64,000 nucleotides of DNA from Natrinema sp. CBA1119 (GTDB taxonomy: Archaea > Halobacteriota > Halobacteria > Halobacteriales > Natrialbaceae), in NCBI RefSeq assembly GCF_002572525.1, contig NZ_PDBS01000001.1, forward strand, positions 3,844,001-3,908,000, read 5' to 3'. The notes below the pieces were generated by a model. It was not told where the DNA came from, searched no databases, and saw only the letters and a list, made by a program, of their open reading frames with translations. Position numbers and translations under genes: made by a program. The stretch's first letter is position 1; each line of letters opens with the position of its first letter. This document shows, piece by piece, positions 17,540 through 26,278 of the stretch.

Positions 17540-17668
17540 ATGGTCCAGCCCTACGGCCGCTGTCAGCACTGCGGGGAGCGCCTCTACGCGCACATCGAGG
17601 GCGGGTACCAGTGTCTGAACTGCGATCGGCGCTACACCGAGGAGGCCCTCGATGAGCGGATGGCCTGA
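17540..17668 (+). CDS. Tiny zinc-ribbon protein (42 residues)
   Basis: A complete frame of 42 codons plus stop, with two CxxC pairs: C-Q-H-C at residues 8-11 and C-L-N-C at residues 25-28, separated by G-E-R-L-Y-A-H-I-E-G-G-Y-Q. That is a compact zinc ribbon of about 20 residues with a short acidic helix after it. Proteins of this size are commonly missed. Function unknown. Confidence 0.7.
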   Translation: MVQPYGRCQHCGERLYAHIEGGYQCLNCDRRYTEEALDERMA

Positions 17669-17885
17669 ACTGACGGGACTCCCTCAGTGGGGGAATCTCG
17701 GCGAGCAAGAGTGAGCCGACACGCAGCCTCGTTTCGCGATACCGTTTTGGAGACCCGTCTGGACGCGATTGGACACTACTGAGGCTCGAGCGGAGAGCCA
17801 GACGACGTACTCCCATCGTCGCCGAAGACACGTTCCGCTGTCCCGCTGTCCAGTCGGCGATGGGAGTGGCAGTGAATATTCGATA

Positions 17886-18923
17886 TCATAGCACGCCTCT
17901 CAGGAACAGATACGGCTCACGATGGAGTAGCGCTGCAAGACTGTGCCGTGTGATTGCGATACTCAGCAACGCCACTCCGAGAAGGAGAATCAGCCCACCG
18001 AACACAATAGAGACGACCAGTTGCGTTCCTTCCGGCGTCGTAGCTAATACCACTCCGGAAAGCACGGCGAATGCGTTGTTCAGGTAATGCAGGACGATCG
18101 GATAAATCGGAGCGATCCAGAGCAAATCGTTCAAATTCCGCTCTTCGAACGTAGTGTAAACTGCAACGGAAATCATCGTTAAAAGCGAGTGAAACAGAAC
18201 GCGATACAGGTAGAGTATGTCCGGTTCTCCGGCGTACGTGCTCGAGTGTTCGACCAGACCGAAAATACAGCCGATTACGAGAGCGATAGCGATGCGAGAA
18301 TAGATCGATCTACCGAATATGGCTGCGCCGATAGTCAATGCAACACCGAATTTTAGTAACTCCTCGAAAATCGGAGCGATGATCACGATTCGTTGCACCA
18401 TGTTCAACCCGACGAAAAGCACGCTCCATAACCCGATTACAGTGCAAGTGAGAGCGAAATAGATCGGTGATTCAGCCAACTCATGCAGCCCGCTCGGAGC
18501 GGAATACGACGGTCTTTCGGTATCTAGTACCGCACCACTAACAAGTGAAATCCCGGCTGGAACGAGGAGAACGAGAAGCCACCAATCGGGTAAGAATTCC
18601 TCAGGGGGAAGAATCATGCTACCGTTTCGGATTTCAAAGACAGCAGCTATTCCGCCGAACAGAACGGAAACGGCAATCCAGATCAGGGACGCAACCAGAA
18701 TCACGGATACGACTCCGATGGCGACAGTCCGACGAATCGGATTCTCCCGAGCGAAATCGTGATAGAGACCGACATAGAATGCCAGTGAAAAAGACAGTAA
18801 CAGTATAATCGTCGGTGGAGCAAGCGAGAGATTTACGCGCCCAGTGTGAAACAGATAAAGCGTCGACAGAAACGCAATCGTCACTGTCGCGGCTACCAGC
18901 CGAAAAATACGGATTGTATTCAT
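17886..18923 (-). CDS. PrsW-like intramembrane protease family protein
   Basis: A 345-residue protein with about nine membrane helices. Three motifs in or near membrane segments match the PrsW/CPBP-type putative metalloproteases: A-P-I-F-E-E-L-L-K (E187, E188, K191), F-G-L-V-E-H (E225) and V-L-F-H (H245). PrsW cleaves an anti-sigma factor in Bacillus; in archaea the substrate is unknown. AT content is higher than in flanking genes. A small membrane-protein gene lies just upstream on the same strand (27-base gap) and probably forms an operon with it. Confidence 0.8.
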   Translation of the reverse strand: MNTIRIFRLVAATVTIAFLSTLYLFHTGRVNLSLAPPTIILLLSFSLAFYVGLYHDFARENPIRRTVAIGVVSVILVASLIWIAVSVLFGGIAAVFEIRNGSMILPPEEFLPDWWLLVLLVPAGISLVSGAVLDTERPSYSAPSGLHELAESPIYFALTCTVIGLWSVLFVGLNMVQRIVIIAPIFEELLKFGVALTIGAAIFGRSIYSRIAIALVIGCIFGLVEHSSTYAGEPDILYLYRVLFHSLLTMISVAVYTTFEERNLNDLLWIAPIYPIVLHYLNNAFAVLSGVVLATTPEGTQLVVSIVFGGLILLLGVALLSIAITRHSLAALLHREPYLFLRGVL

Positions 18924-18949
18924 CGTTACTCACCTCGCGATGCGGCGCT

Positions 18950-19216
18950 TCAGACGTCGTCTTGGGCGTCTACTTTGATGGTTACTTCATCAGCCGTATA
19001 TCGCTTGTACGCCGCGTAGGCAACGTTTCCGATTCCGAGAGTCCACCAAAGAGTTAACAGGGCAACAACGATGTGTCCGAGAGCCGATCCCCAATCTTTA
19101 TCCTTCACTCGGGCGCTTCGCTCCCCTTGACTTTTCACTTGGTACCCTTGTGTAATATAATCGTCAATAACTCGCTCCATCTCGCGTTGATCGTCAACCC
19201 TTCGGATTCGACTCAT
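18950..19216 (-). CDS. Small membrane protein upstream of the PrsW-like gene
   Basis: An 88-residue protein. A charged N-terminal half (R-R-V-D-D-Q-R-E-M-E-R-V-I-D-D-Y-I-T-Q-G-Y) is followed by one long hydrophobic segment (about 47-69, I-V-V-A-L-L-T-L-W-W-T-L-G-I-G) and an acidic tail. It is likely co-transcribed with the downstream protease-like gene and might be its substrate or partner, which is only inference. A TATA box (TATAAATA) sits about 29 bases before the start. Confidence 0.7.
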   Translation of the reverse strand: MSRIRRVDDQREMERVIDDYITQGYQVKSQGERSARVKDKDWGSALGHIVVALLTLWWTLGIGNVAYAAYKRYTADEVTIKVDAQDDV

Positions 19217-19241
19217 AGTAACTCACCTGATACGGCAGGGT

Positions 19242-19249
19242 TATAAATA
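19242..19249 (-). promoter_or_regulatory. TATA box for the small membrane protein/PrsW-like operon
   Basis: TATAAATA on the plus strand, about 29 bases from the start at 19216, as expected for a leaderless haloarchaeal promoter. Confidence 0.5.
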
Positions 19250-19501
19250 TTGATGTTTACTGACTAAACATCGCACGGGTAGATTCCATCTTTCCTGACT
19301 CTATCGCTGACTATCTCGCGTATTCACCATCATTCACATGGCATGATACGTCTATACGTAGTAAGAAAACCATCGCACGGATAGAATAAAAGACCTTCCG
19401 AGGTGGTGGCGTATTCCGGACGTAGATTTCTCGTCTCGAGGACCGTACCGAGAGCTAAACCGGGCCATTTAACCCATGGACGGGCCTACAAAAAGGCGCG
19501 T

Positions 19502-19584
19502 GCGAGGGTAGCCAAGCGGTCAACGGCGGCGGACTCAAGATCCGCTCTCGTAGGAGTTCGTGGGTTCGATCCCCTCCCCTCGCA
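19502..19584 (+). tRNA. tRNA-Leu (anticodon CAA)
   Basis: An 83-base class II tRNA. The acceptor stem GCGAGGG pairs with CCCTCGC at the 3' end, followed by discriminator A. The anticodon loop reads CT-CAA-GA flanked by a GCGGA/TCCGC stem, there is a long variable arm, and the T-loop is TTCGATC. CCA is not encoded. A palindromic repeat begins 73 bases downstream. Confidence 0.95.
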
Positions 19585-19657
19585 CTCACCACAGTGCGCG
19601 GCAAGACGGAGCGTCTTGCCCTCGCAAACTTCTGATACCGACCTACCCTGACCGAGC

Positions 19658-19741
19658 TATAGTAGCCACTGAAACGATTTACATACTGATCGCAACGCTG
19701 TCGTGCGATCAGCTGTGCAACGACTTTCAGTGGCTACTATA
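19658..19741. repeat. Palindromic MITE-like repeat, copy 3
   Basis: 84 bp with perfect 17-base terminal inverted repeats TATAGTAGCCACTGAAA and complement, the same termini and length as copy 2. The interior (CTGATCGCA, then TGTCGTGCGATCAG) is itself an inverted repeat, so the element can form one long hairpin. It lies between tRNA-Leu and the phosphatase gene. Confidence 0.9.
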
Positions 19742-19870
19742 CTGCTACCGCTACAGCTACTGGCTCATCGAATGTGTCCGACGAGAGACCGCCCGCTCGA
19801 GGGGCCCGACGACGGCGGCTCGAGGCGCGTAGTACGACCACTTTTCACCCCCGACCGTCGAGGATGGGCC

Positions 19871-20674
19871 ATGTATGAACCCGAATCGGACCCCGATCGC
19901 GCGGCCGTCGCGGCTCGAGCAGCGGGCGAGGGGGCCGCCGTCGCGGCCGACTCGTTTCGAACCGATCTCGCCGTCGAGGAGAAAAGCGGCAAGACGGACG
20001 TCGTGACGCAGGTCGACCGCGACGCCCAGGAGACCGTCATCGAGACCATCCGCGAGGCGTTCCCGGACGATCCGATCGTCGGCGAGGAAGAAGACGCGCT
20101 GAAGGAGGTCCCCGAAACCGGACCAGCCTGGATCGTCGACCCCATCGACGGGACGAACAACTACGTCGACGGGACTCGAGCGTTCGGGACCGCCGTCGCG
20201 GCCGTCGTGGACGGCGAACCGGTCGGTGCCGCGTTCGACTGTCCCGCCCTCTCCGACACCTACCGCGTCGGCCCCGAGGGGGCGTTCCGAAACGACGAGG
20301 CGCTATCGGTCAGCGACTGTGCCGACCCGGAGGCGGCCACCGTCTGCCCGACGTTCTGGTGGGACTTCGACCAGCGCGACCAGTACGCCGCGGCCACCCG
20401 CGCCGTCGTCGAGCGGTTCGGCGACATGCGCCGCTTCGGCTGTGCCCAGCTCGAGCTGGCGATGGTCGCCTCGGGCGCGCTCGAGGGGACGATGACTAAC
20501 CTGCGAGCGAACTCGTGGGACACCGTCGCCGGCGTTCAGTTGATCCGCGAGGCCGGCGGCGTCGTCACCGATCTCGAGGGCGACCGCTGGCGACACGATA
20601 GGACGGGGATCGTCGCCTCGAACGGCGGGATTCACGACGAACTGCTCGCGGCGGCCCGCGAGATCGAGGGCTGA
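19871..20674 (+). CDS. Inositol monophosphatase-family phosphatase
   Basis: A 267-residue magnesium-dependent sugar phosphatase. The metal-binding sites are G-E-E-E (about 71-74), D-P-I-D-G-T (about 90-95) and N-S-W-D-T-V-A-G near 220. In archaea such enzymes act on inositol-1-phosphate and/or fructose-1,6-bisphosphate; sequence alone does not decide. The ATG at 19871 was chosen because the longer frame runs into the palindromic repeat. There is no obvious operon partner. Confidence 0.92.
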   Translation: MYEPESDPDRAAVAARAAGEGAAVAADSFRTDLAVEEKSGKTDVVTQVDRDAQETVIETIREAFPDDPIVGEEEDALKEVPETGPAWIVDPIDGTNNYVDGTRAFGTAVAAVVDGEPVGAAFDCPALSDTYRVGPEGAFRNDEALSVSDCADPEAATVCPTFWWDFDQRDQYAAATRAVVERFGDMRRFGCAQLELAMVASGALEGTMTNLRANSWDTVAGVQLIREAGGVVTDLEGDRWRHDRTGIVASNGGIHDELLAAAREIEG

Positions 20675-21341
20675 GTGGCTTATCGGATGTGGACGGAACC
20701 GACGGTCTGCGAGGAGGAGTTCCGATATCGCCAGTCACTGGCTGCGTGAATGGACCAGTAGTTCTGGTGGGAAAGAATGAAAAGAAGTGTTCTGCTACCG
20801 TGGCAACAAGGGATCGCCACGCCCTCCCCAACCGATTCACTCGCTCCCAGGCTCACGGCTTCGCCGTTCGCTTTCCGAGGCGCTCACAGTGTTCGCGCCT
20901 CGCTCCGCTCGCTCATCCAACGGAAGACGCCCCGCGTCTTCCGAGCAGTCCCTCGTTCCGTCTTCTCACGGCCGCTTCGCGGCCGTTCGCACGGTATGCG
21001 GGACCGGCGGTCCCGCACTACTCGCGACGACCTCGCGCAGCGTCGTCGCCCGCCCTCACTGTGCTCACGGTTCCCTGCGGTCACCGCTCGCTTTCCGAGG
21101 CGCTGAGCGCCTCACGACGCTCGGTCGGCCTGCTCACGGATCGCTTTGCTCTCCGTTCACTCTCGAGGCGCTCCCGCTGGTCGCGCCTCGCAGACAGCGC
21201 GCGCCACCGCACGCCGGTTGACCAGTCTCGAGCGATGCGTTCCGCTCTTCTACAGAGATTCATCGTCGAACCCGGTCGCGGGGAACAGTCACGCGCGTTG
21301 AAAATCGGAAACGGTAAGCGGCCCCCACTACGGGATTCGGT
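20675..21341. other. Long hairpin-rich intergenic region without a gene
   Basis: About 670 bases of GC-rich sequence packed with short perfect hairpins, for example at 20922-20942 (GGAAGACGC arms), 20969-20985 (CGGCCGC arms), 20998-21016 (GCGGGACC arms) and 21097-21113 (GAGGCGC arms). Long frames run through it in several phases, but their arginine- and serine-rich translations look random. Similar hairpin units occur at 2017-2033 inside a gene and near 43372-43420. Confidence 0.6.
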
Positions 21342-22469
21342 ATGGACGATGTCATCGACCGGTTCGGGGCCGAGCGCGTCTGGGTCGCGACCGTCGCGAG
21401 TCTCGCGGCCGCGGTGGTCCTCGGCGCGCTCTTGTTCCCACAGCGGGTCTACGTCGAGATTATTTGGCAGTACTTCTGGGGCCCGGTCGTCGCCGACGCC
21501 CACAGCTGGAACTGCGCAACGTTAGTTGACGGCCAGGCGGTCTCCTGTGCCGAAGCCCCCGCCGACGCCAGTCCGACCGCCGAACCCGGCTATACGTTCG
21601 TCTCCTACGCCGGTTACATCCCGACTCTGGTCCTCATGCTGATCGGGGTCATCTTCCTCGTTCGCCGCCTCGAGATCGAGCGCTACCGCGCGGGCTTTTT
21701 CGCACTGTTCCCGTTCATGCTCTTCGGCGGCGCGCTGCGGGTCGTCGAGGACGCCAACGCTGCGGCCTTCGTGTACACCGGAGAGATGGCCATCGACCTG
21801 CCGTGGTCCGGCTTCATCATCAGCCCGCTGATCTATTTCACCGTCTTCTTCGTCGCGCTGCTCGCGGTCGTGAGTTCGGTCTGGCTCGAGCGAAACGACT
21901 ACGTCTCGGGCTACGAGTACCCGCTGGCCGGAATCGGAACGGGCCTGCTGACCCTGACGGTCCTCTTCCTGGCCTACACGGCGGCGACGAAGGGATACGC
22001 GGAGTTCTACCCGCTGGTCCCGCTGGTCATCCTCGTCGGCGCGACGCTGACGACGGCGATCACGTGGGTCGCACTCGAGCGGTTCGCGCCGGAACTGAAC
22101 CGCGGTACCGGATACATGGGGATCGTCGTCATCTGGGCACACGCGGTCGACGGCGTCGCGAACGTCATCGGCCTCGATTGGGCGACCTCGCTCGGGCTCC
22201 CGGCGAACCTCGTTCCGAAGCACCCGATCAACCGGGCGATCGCGAACACGACGGCTGACGTGCTTCCGGCCAATATCGTCTCGATCACCGGCTCGGCTTG
22301 GCCGTTCCTGCTCGTGAAGATCGCCGCCGCCGTCTTCGTCATCTGGATCTTCGACGAGACGGTCTTCGAGGACAGCCCGCGCTACGCGGTCTTGCTCATG
22401 ATCACCGTCGTTGCCGTCGGTCTGGGCCCGGGAACCCGCGACATGCTGCGTGCGACGTTCGGCGTCTGA
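21342..22469 (+). CDS. DUF63 family membrane protein
   Basis: A 375-residue archaeal membrane protein of the DUF63 family, with about eight to nine hydrophobic helices. Characteristic are G-G-A-L-R-V-V-E-D near residues 126-134 and [10 protein letters not shown] near 264-273, both conserved-looking charged motifs in membrane regions. Function is unknown; the family is widespread in Euryarchaeota. It lies just upstream of nop5 and flpA. Confidence 0.9.
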   Translation: MDDVIDRFGAERVWVATVASLAAAVVLGALLFPQRVYVEIIWQYFWGPVVADAHSWNCATLVDGQAVSCAEAPADASPTAEPGYTFVSYAGYIPTLVLMLIGVIFLVRRLEIERYRAGFFALFPFMLFGGALRVVEDANAAAFVYTGEMAIDLPWSGFIISPLIYFTVFFVALLAVVSSVWLERNDYVSGYEYPLAGIGTGLLTLTVLFLAYTAATKGYAEFYPLVPLVILVGATLTTAITWVALERFAPELNRGTGYMGIVVIWAHAVDGVANVIGLDWATSLGLPANLVPKHPINRAIANTTADVLPANIVSITGSAWPFLLVKIAAAVFVIWIFDETVFEDSPRYAVLLMITVVAVGLGPGTRDMLRATFGV

Positions 22470-22572
22470 ATTCGCTTTTTCGCGTTTCGTCTCGAGTTCT
22501 TCGTTCTCCGCTCCTTGGAGCCCCCGCATCGTCCCACGCCGGCCCCGCTCGAGCGGCGACCGCGAACGGGGG

Positions 22573-22579
22573 CTTTAAT
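22573..22579 (+). promoter_or_regulatory. TATA-like box for the nop5-flpA operon
   Basis: CTTTAAT is centred 28 bases before the ATG at 22604. It supports that ATG rather than the upstream extension of the frame. Confidence 0.5.
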
Positions 22580-22603
22580 CGCTCGCGGCGGGAACGGGCG
22601 TTC

Positions 22604-23497
22604 ATGACCGATACGGACGGGTGGTTCGCGGCCGTCGACCGCGACGATCCCGACGCGATGGCGGCCGCAATTCGCGAGGGACGCGCCGACGAGCCCCGCG
22701 ACTGGCCCGCCCTCGCACTCGAGGCGGGGTTTGCGAGCGACGAGGACGGGTACTACGACGCGCTCGGGGAGGCGACGACCGCGGCGACGCGGGCCGCGGT
22801 GACCGAGCGCGAGCGAGCCGACGATCAGCAGTTGGTCCACGCGATCAGAGCGATGGACGACTGCAGTCGGACGGCGAACGAACTTGCCGAGCGCCTGGCG
22901 GAGTGGGCCGGCACCGTCGACCCCGAGGCGGGGACCGGCGTCGAGTACGCTCGCAAACTGGCACGCGGCGAGGCGGACGACGACCTCGAGGAGCCTGCGA
23001 TCCGCTCGCTCGCCGAACGGGTGGCCGACCTCGCGGACGAGGCCGACGACCTGCGCGAGTTCGTCGAGCGCCAGACGCCGGCCGTCGCGCCGAACCTCTC
23101 GGCGCTCGCCGAGCCCGTGTTGTCGGCTCGCCTGATCGCCCTCGCGGGCGGGCTCGAGGCACTCGCGAAGAAACCGAGCGGAACGGTGCAGGTACTCGGC
23201 GCGGAGGACGCGCTGTTCGCCCACCTGCGGGGGCACGCGCCCTCGCCCAAGCACGGGATCATCTACACGCACGACGCGGTTCGGGGCACCCACCCCGAAA
23301 ACCGGGGCTCCGCGGCGCGTGCGGTCGCGGGCAAACTCGCCATCGCGGCCCGCGTCGATCACTACTCTGGCGAGTCGAAACCCGAACTCGAGGCCGAACT
23401 CGCCGAACGGATCGAGACGATTCAGGCGCGGACGGTGGACGACGACGCGGACTCCGACGATGGCAGTGCCGATACTGGAGGTGTCGACGATGAGTGA
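22604..23497 (+). CDS. nop5: Nop5, box C/D RNP core protein
   Basis: A 297-residue Nop5/Nop56/58-family scaffold of the archaeal box C/D ribonucleoprotein, which guides 2'-O-methylation of rRNA and tRNA. The central coiled-coil is followed by the Nop domain with A-P-N-L-S-A-L, A-G-G-L-E-A-L-A-K-K-P-S-G-T-V-Q-V-L-G-A-E and P-K-H-G-I-I-Y-T-H. The C-terminal tail is acidic. It is shorter at the N-terminus than many homologues, as usual in haloarchaea. The stop overlaps the fibrillarin start by 8 bases, so both subunits are made together. Confidence 0.95.
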   Translation: MTDTDGWFAAVDRDDPDAMAAAIREGRADEPRDWPALALEAGFASDEDGYYDALGEATTAATRAAVTERERADDQQLVHAIRAMDDCSRTANELAERLAEWAGTVDPEAGTGVEYARKLARGEADDDLEEPAIRSLAERVADLADEADDLREFVERQTPAVAPNLSALAEPVLSARLIALAGGLEALAKKPSGTVQVLGAEDALFAHLRGHAPSPKHGIIYTHDAVRGTHPENRGSAARAVAGKLAIAARVDHYSGESKPELEAELAERIETIQARTVDDDADSDDGSADTGGVDDE

Positions 23498-24122
23498 GCT
23501 TCCGGCGGGCGTCGAGCGCCGCGCGTTCGACGGGTCCGAGCGACTGGCGACTCGAGGCGAGCCAGTCTACGGCGAGCCCACCGACGGCCAGTGGCGTGCC
23601 TGGAACCCGAATCGATCGAAACTGGGTGCGATGCTCGAGCTGGGAATGGACACCGGCCTCGCAGGCGGCGAAACCGTGCTCTATCTGGGTGCCGCGAGCG
23701 GGACGACCGTGAGCCACGTCGCCGATTTCGCCGGGCCGACCTACGCCGTGGAGTTCGCCGCGCGGCCGGTTCGGGACCTGCTCGAGGCCGCCGAGAGCCG
23801 GGATCGGCTGTTTCCGCTCCTAAAAGATGCGCGGAAACCAGAGACCTACGCCCACGTCGTGGAGTCCGATGTTGACGTGATCGTCCAAGACGTCGCGACG
23901 CGCGGACAGGCGCGGGTGGCGCTCGAGAACCGGCGCTTCTTGGCCGACGACGGGCGGCTCCTGTTGGCTGTCAAGGCCCGGAGCGAAGACGTGACTCGAG
24001 AGCCGTCGGCCGTGTTCGAGGACGTTCGCGAGGAGTTGTCTGAGGGGTACGAGATTCTGGAGGCTCGGGGGCTCGAGGAGTATCACGCGGATCATCTTGG
24101 GGTTGTAGCCAAGTCGAAATAG
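23490..24122 (+). CDS. flpA: Fibrillarin, rRNA/tRNA 2'-O-methyltransferase
   Basis: A 210-residue fibrillarin, the SAM-dependent catalytic subunit of box C/D RNPs. Motif I reads V-L-Y-L-G-A-A-S-G-T-T-V-S-H (about 63-76), followed by Y-A-V-E-F, a catalytic-site D-V-I-V-Q-D-V-A near 130, and A-V-K-A-R-S near 157 carrying the catalytic lysine. The start overlaps the end of nop5 by 8 bases; this gene pair is standard in Archaea and makes the assignment secure. Confidence 0.96.
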   Translation: MSELPAGVERRAFDGSERLATRGEPVYGEPTDGQWRAWNPNRSKLGAMLELGMDTGLAGGETVLYLGAASGTTVSHVADFAGPTYAVEFAARPVRDLLEAAESRDRLFPLLKDARKPETYAHVVESDVDVIVQDVATRGQARVALENRRFLADDGRLLLAVKARSEDVTREPSAVFEDVREELSEGYEILEARGLEEYHADHLGVVAKSK

Positions 24123-24147
24123 TCGTACCCGCATGTATACTCATCCG

Positions 24148-24483
24148 CTATCCCTTTTGCCGAGAAAGATACGATCTAATGGATAAGCCGACACCAAAGG
24201 CTCCCACTAATATAGTCAAAATTTTATATGGCATAGCCAGCCCACTATCAACTACCATGATCAATCCTGCAAGAAGTGTCAAACCACCAAGGATAAACTG
24301 TATCTGATACCGTTCCACACCTTTGACGGCAATAAGCAGTGACGAAAGTAGTCCCGTTGCAAATAGTAGTTGAATAGATGCTGGATACGATGCTTGATAA
24401 TATATGAAAACAACTCCTATCATCAATATGGATAAAAAAGCATGAGGTGTCCGTATCTTCCCTGAGATCATGAATAGAAACAA
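24148..24483 (-). CDS. AT-rich small membrane protein
   Basis: A 111-residue protein with four predicted membrane helices (about 14-30, 36-52, 62-78, 84-101) and short charged loops; no family recognised. Codon use is strikingly AT-rich relative to the adjacent nop5-flpA genes, suggesting horizontal acquisition. It stands alone, convergent with fibrillarin. Confidence 0.6.
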   Translation of the reverse strand: MFLFMISGKIRTPHAFLSILMIGVVFIYYQASYPASIQLLFATGLLSSLLIAVKGVERYQIQFILGGLTLLAGLIMVVDSGLAMPYKILTILVGAFGVGLSIRSYLSRQKG

Positions 24484-24912
24484 CTAATGGATGGACATTA
24501 ATATTGAGGATTAGCCACAGACAGCGTCCCGGAAATAAGAAGGACAATGGCAATAGAGCCAAAGTTGCAAGAACAGCACCTGCTGGTGACTACTTTTCTG
24601 GCCCCTCCATCTTTAATCCACTCTACGATATCCTCTATGATGGCCTATTTATTACTTATCTATCCTTTGTATTTAGATTATAGGCGGATGGTACCAAGCG
24701 CGACTGAGAGTACAGTGCGACGTTTCGATTCACAGTCGGCTCGAGAGTAGCAGCAGCCATCCATTGGGCAGTCTCATTCGCTACCGATTCCAACCGGCTT
24801 CCGTCAGCGGTCGGACGATCAGGGCGACATCGAGAAGTATTGCACCGTTCTATGCTACCGGAGACACGGAAGCCAAATCCTCGAATACCGAGTAGTCCTC
24901 ATACTTACTCGC
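24484..24912. other. AT-rich intergenic region, no gene seen
   Basis: About 430 bases. A 67-codon plus-strand frame (24547-24750) has no haloarchaeal-like composition and I do not call it. The AT-rich stretch matches its flanking genes and may be part of the same acquired patch. Confidence 0.4.
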
Positions 24913-25173
24913 TTACTCGTTTTCTACCGTTCTCGCGTCGAGATTCCCCCGAAGATACTGTTCACCGTCTTCAGTAATCGTGTACACCCCGTTCCCGATA
25001 TTTTGAGTCAGACCGTAGCTCTCGAGTTTCATACAACGGTTGTTAATATGTTGTCGCGAGAATGGAATGGGGCCTTCTTCTTTGATTTTCGTCGGGGATC
25101 GAGGACCGTTCTCATCTAAGAACTCGAGAATCCTATCATCGGCGAGAACCATCCAGTCGGCAGAAATCCGCAT
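24913..25173 (-). CDS. Winged-helix DNA-binding protein (phage PhiH1 repressor-like)
   Basis: An 86-residue single winged helix: W-M-V-L-A-D-D-R-I-L-E-F-L-D-E-N-G-P-R-S-P-T-K-I (helices 1-2), then F-S-R-Q-H-I-N-N-R-C-M-K-L (recognition helix, about 38-50), then G-L-T-Q-N-I-G-N-G-V-Y-T-I-T-E-D-G (wing). This is the compact repressor type first known from Halobacterium phage PhiH and now found widely in haloarchaeal genomes and mobile elements. In a low-GC patch it may be a remnant of an acquired element. Confidence 0.85.
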   Translation of the reverse strand: MRISADWMVLADDRILEFLDENGPRSPTKIKEEGPIPFSRQHINNRCMKLESYGLTQNIGNGVYTITEDGEQYLRGNLDARTVENE

Positions 25174-25391
25174 AGTACGCTAATACCTTCACGCCATCAA
25201 ATCATCGTCGGAAAGCAATTAGGACGATTAGAATGATTATATCGAATCTATCGTCAATTATACAATCTATGAGAAAACATAGTTGCTTACAGAAGGATGG
25301 ATAGACCTGACGGTCAGGCTCCGAGCAAAAGCGAGCCGGTGCTAGTAATACCGAGCCCGCAAGCAGTTCCCTAAATTACCCACCTGAAGCC

Positions 25392-25820
25392 ATGCACGAC
25401 GATACTCCGTGGGGCCGTGAACGCCCCGGTCGAGCAGACGAATCACCACCAAATTACTCCGAAGCCGACGGAAGAACCGCGTGGATCGAACTCACCGCCT
25501 TCCAGCGCGATTGTCTCGAGGCCGTGGCCCGCCTCGAGCGCGACGATGTGGTTCCCGACGAACATGCGATCGTCGACACGCTCGAGCGCGCGTATCTCAG
25601 CGTCACCCGAACCAGACTCGACCCGAACCTACGTACCCTCGTCGGCCGCGGCCTCCTCGAGAAGCGGCGACTCGAGGCCCACGCGGAGTATCTTCTCACC
25701 GACGACGGCCGCGCGCTCCTGTTGCAACGCGCCGAGCGCTTCGCTGACGCCTGCAGGATCGGCGCGGCCGAGTTCGGAGCGGACGAGGTAACCGCTCGAG
25801 AGGCGGGTGAGCAGGGATAA
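25392..25820 (+). CDS. Winged-helix protein (PadR-like)
   Basis: A 142-residue protein. After about 30 disordered residues comes a winged-helix domain: L-T-A-F-Q-R-D-C-L-E-A-V-A-R-L-E-R, then T-L-E-R-A-Y-L-S-V-T-R-T-R-L-D-P-N-L-R-T-L-V-G-R-G-L-L-E-K-R, with the wing around Y-L-L-T-D-D-G. The F-Q-R-D opening is shared with haloarchaeal PadR-like regulators. Target unknown. Immediately downstream an open frame without a start encodes a zinc ribbon (see 25811). Confidence 0.8.
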   Translation: MHDDTPWGRERPGRADESPPNYSEADGRTAWIELTAFQRDCLEAVARLERDDVVPDEHAIVDTLERAYLSVTRTRLDPNLRTLVGRGLLEKRRLEAHAEYLLTDDGRALLLQRAERFADACRIGAAEFGADEVTAREAGEQG

Positions 25821-25957
25821 TCGGGCCTCGAGATGCGGAGTCGATTCGGTGTCCCGACTGCGACGGGGCGCTCCCCGAATGCGATCCGCTGATCGGGTGG
25901 TGGCTCTGTGACGACTGCGAACTCGCGGTCGACGGCGACGGGAGTCGAATCGCGTGA
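25811..25957 (+). pseudogene. Zinc-ribbon reading frame with no normal start codon
   Basis: From just after a TGA at 25808-25810 to TGA at 25955-25957 the frame is open and encodes C-P-D-C, then D-P-L-I-G-W-W-L-C-D-D-C-E-L-A-V-D-G, which looks like a genuine small ribbon protein. No ATG, GTG or TTG precedes the first cysteine in this frame. It could be a decayed gene, a one-base sequence error that hides the start, or a C-terminal part joined to the regulator at 25392-25820 by frameshift. Confidence 0.4.
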
Positions 25958-26128
25958 CCGAACTGTCGAGACGTCTCAAACGTGCAGCCCCATCGATGAC
26001 ATCGTCGCGCGGCCGCGGTGACTAGCGGGCGTCTTATTTGGTCACGTAGTGACCGTGGTATCCGCATCGCTTCCGTCTGCATAGCCTGAGAATCAGGCAT
26101 TACAGAACGTGAGTCCACCGAAATACCC

Positions 26129-26278
26129 ATGTCACTCCAACTCCCAGACGGATATCGTATGGTCCGCTATGCCGAAGAGCCCTGCGCCGACTGTAGTGGG
26201 AAGAAGATTCGACGGGCAGACGGGTCGGAGTGGTGTCCGAACTGCGCGTTGTTCGATCCGCGCCAGCAGGCCGCGTGA
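26129..26278 (+). CDS. Small zinc-ribbon protein (49 residues)
   Basis: A complete 49-residue frame starting M-S-L-Q-L-P-D-G-Y-R. It has C-A-D-C at about 18-21 and C-P-N-C at about 34-37, separated by S-G-K-K-I-R-R-A-D-G-S-E-W, a compact zinc ribbon. The tail is basic and glutamine-rich. Function unknown; it is one of several tiny zinc proteins in this window. Confidence 0.65.
   Translation: MSLQLPDGYRMVRYAEEPCADCSGKKIRRADGSEWCPNCALFDPRQQAA

Noticed and set aside
20689-21525. Long plus-strand frame of 278 codons in the hairpin-rich region
   Set aside because: Serine/arginine-rich random-looking translation that runs into the DUF63 gene; explained by hairpin repeats.
22298-22603. N-terminal extension of the nop5 frame
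   Set aside because: The TATA-like box at 22573 and family length point to the ATG at 22604.
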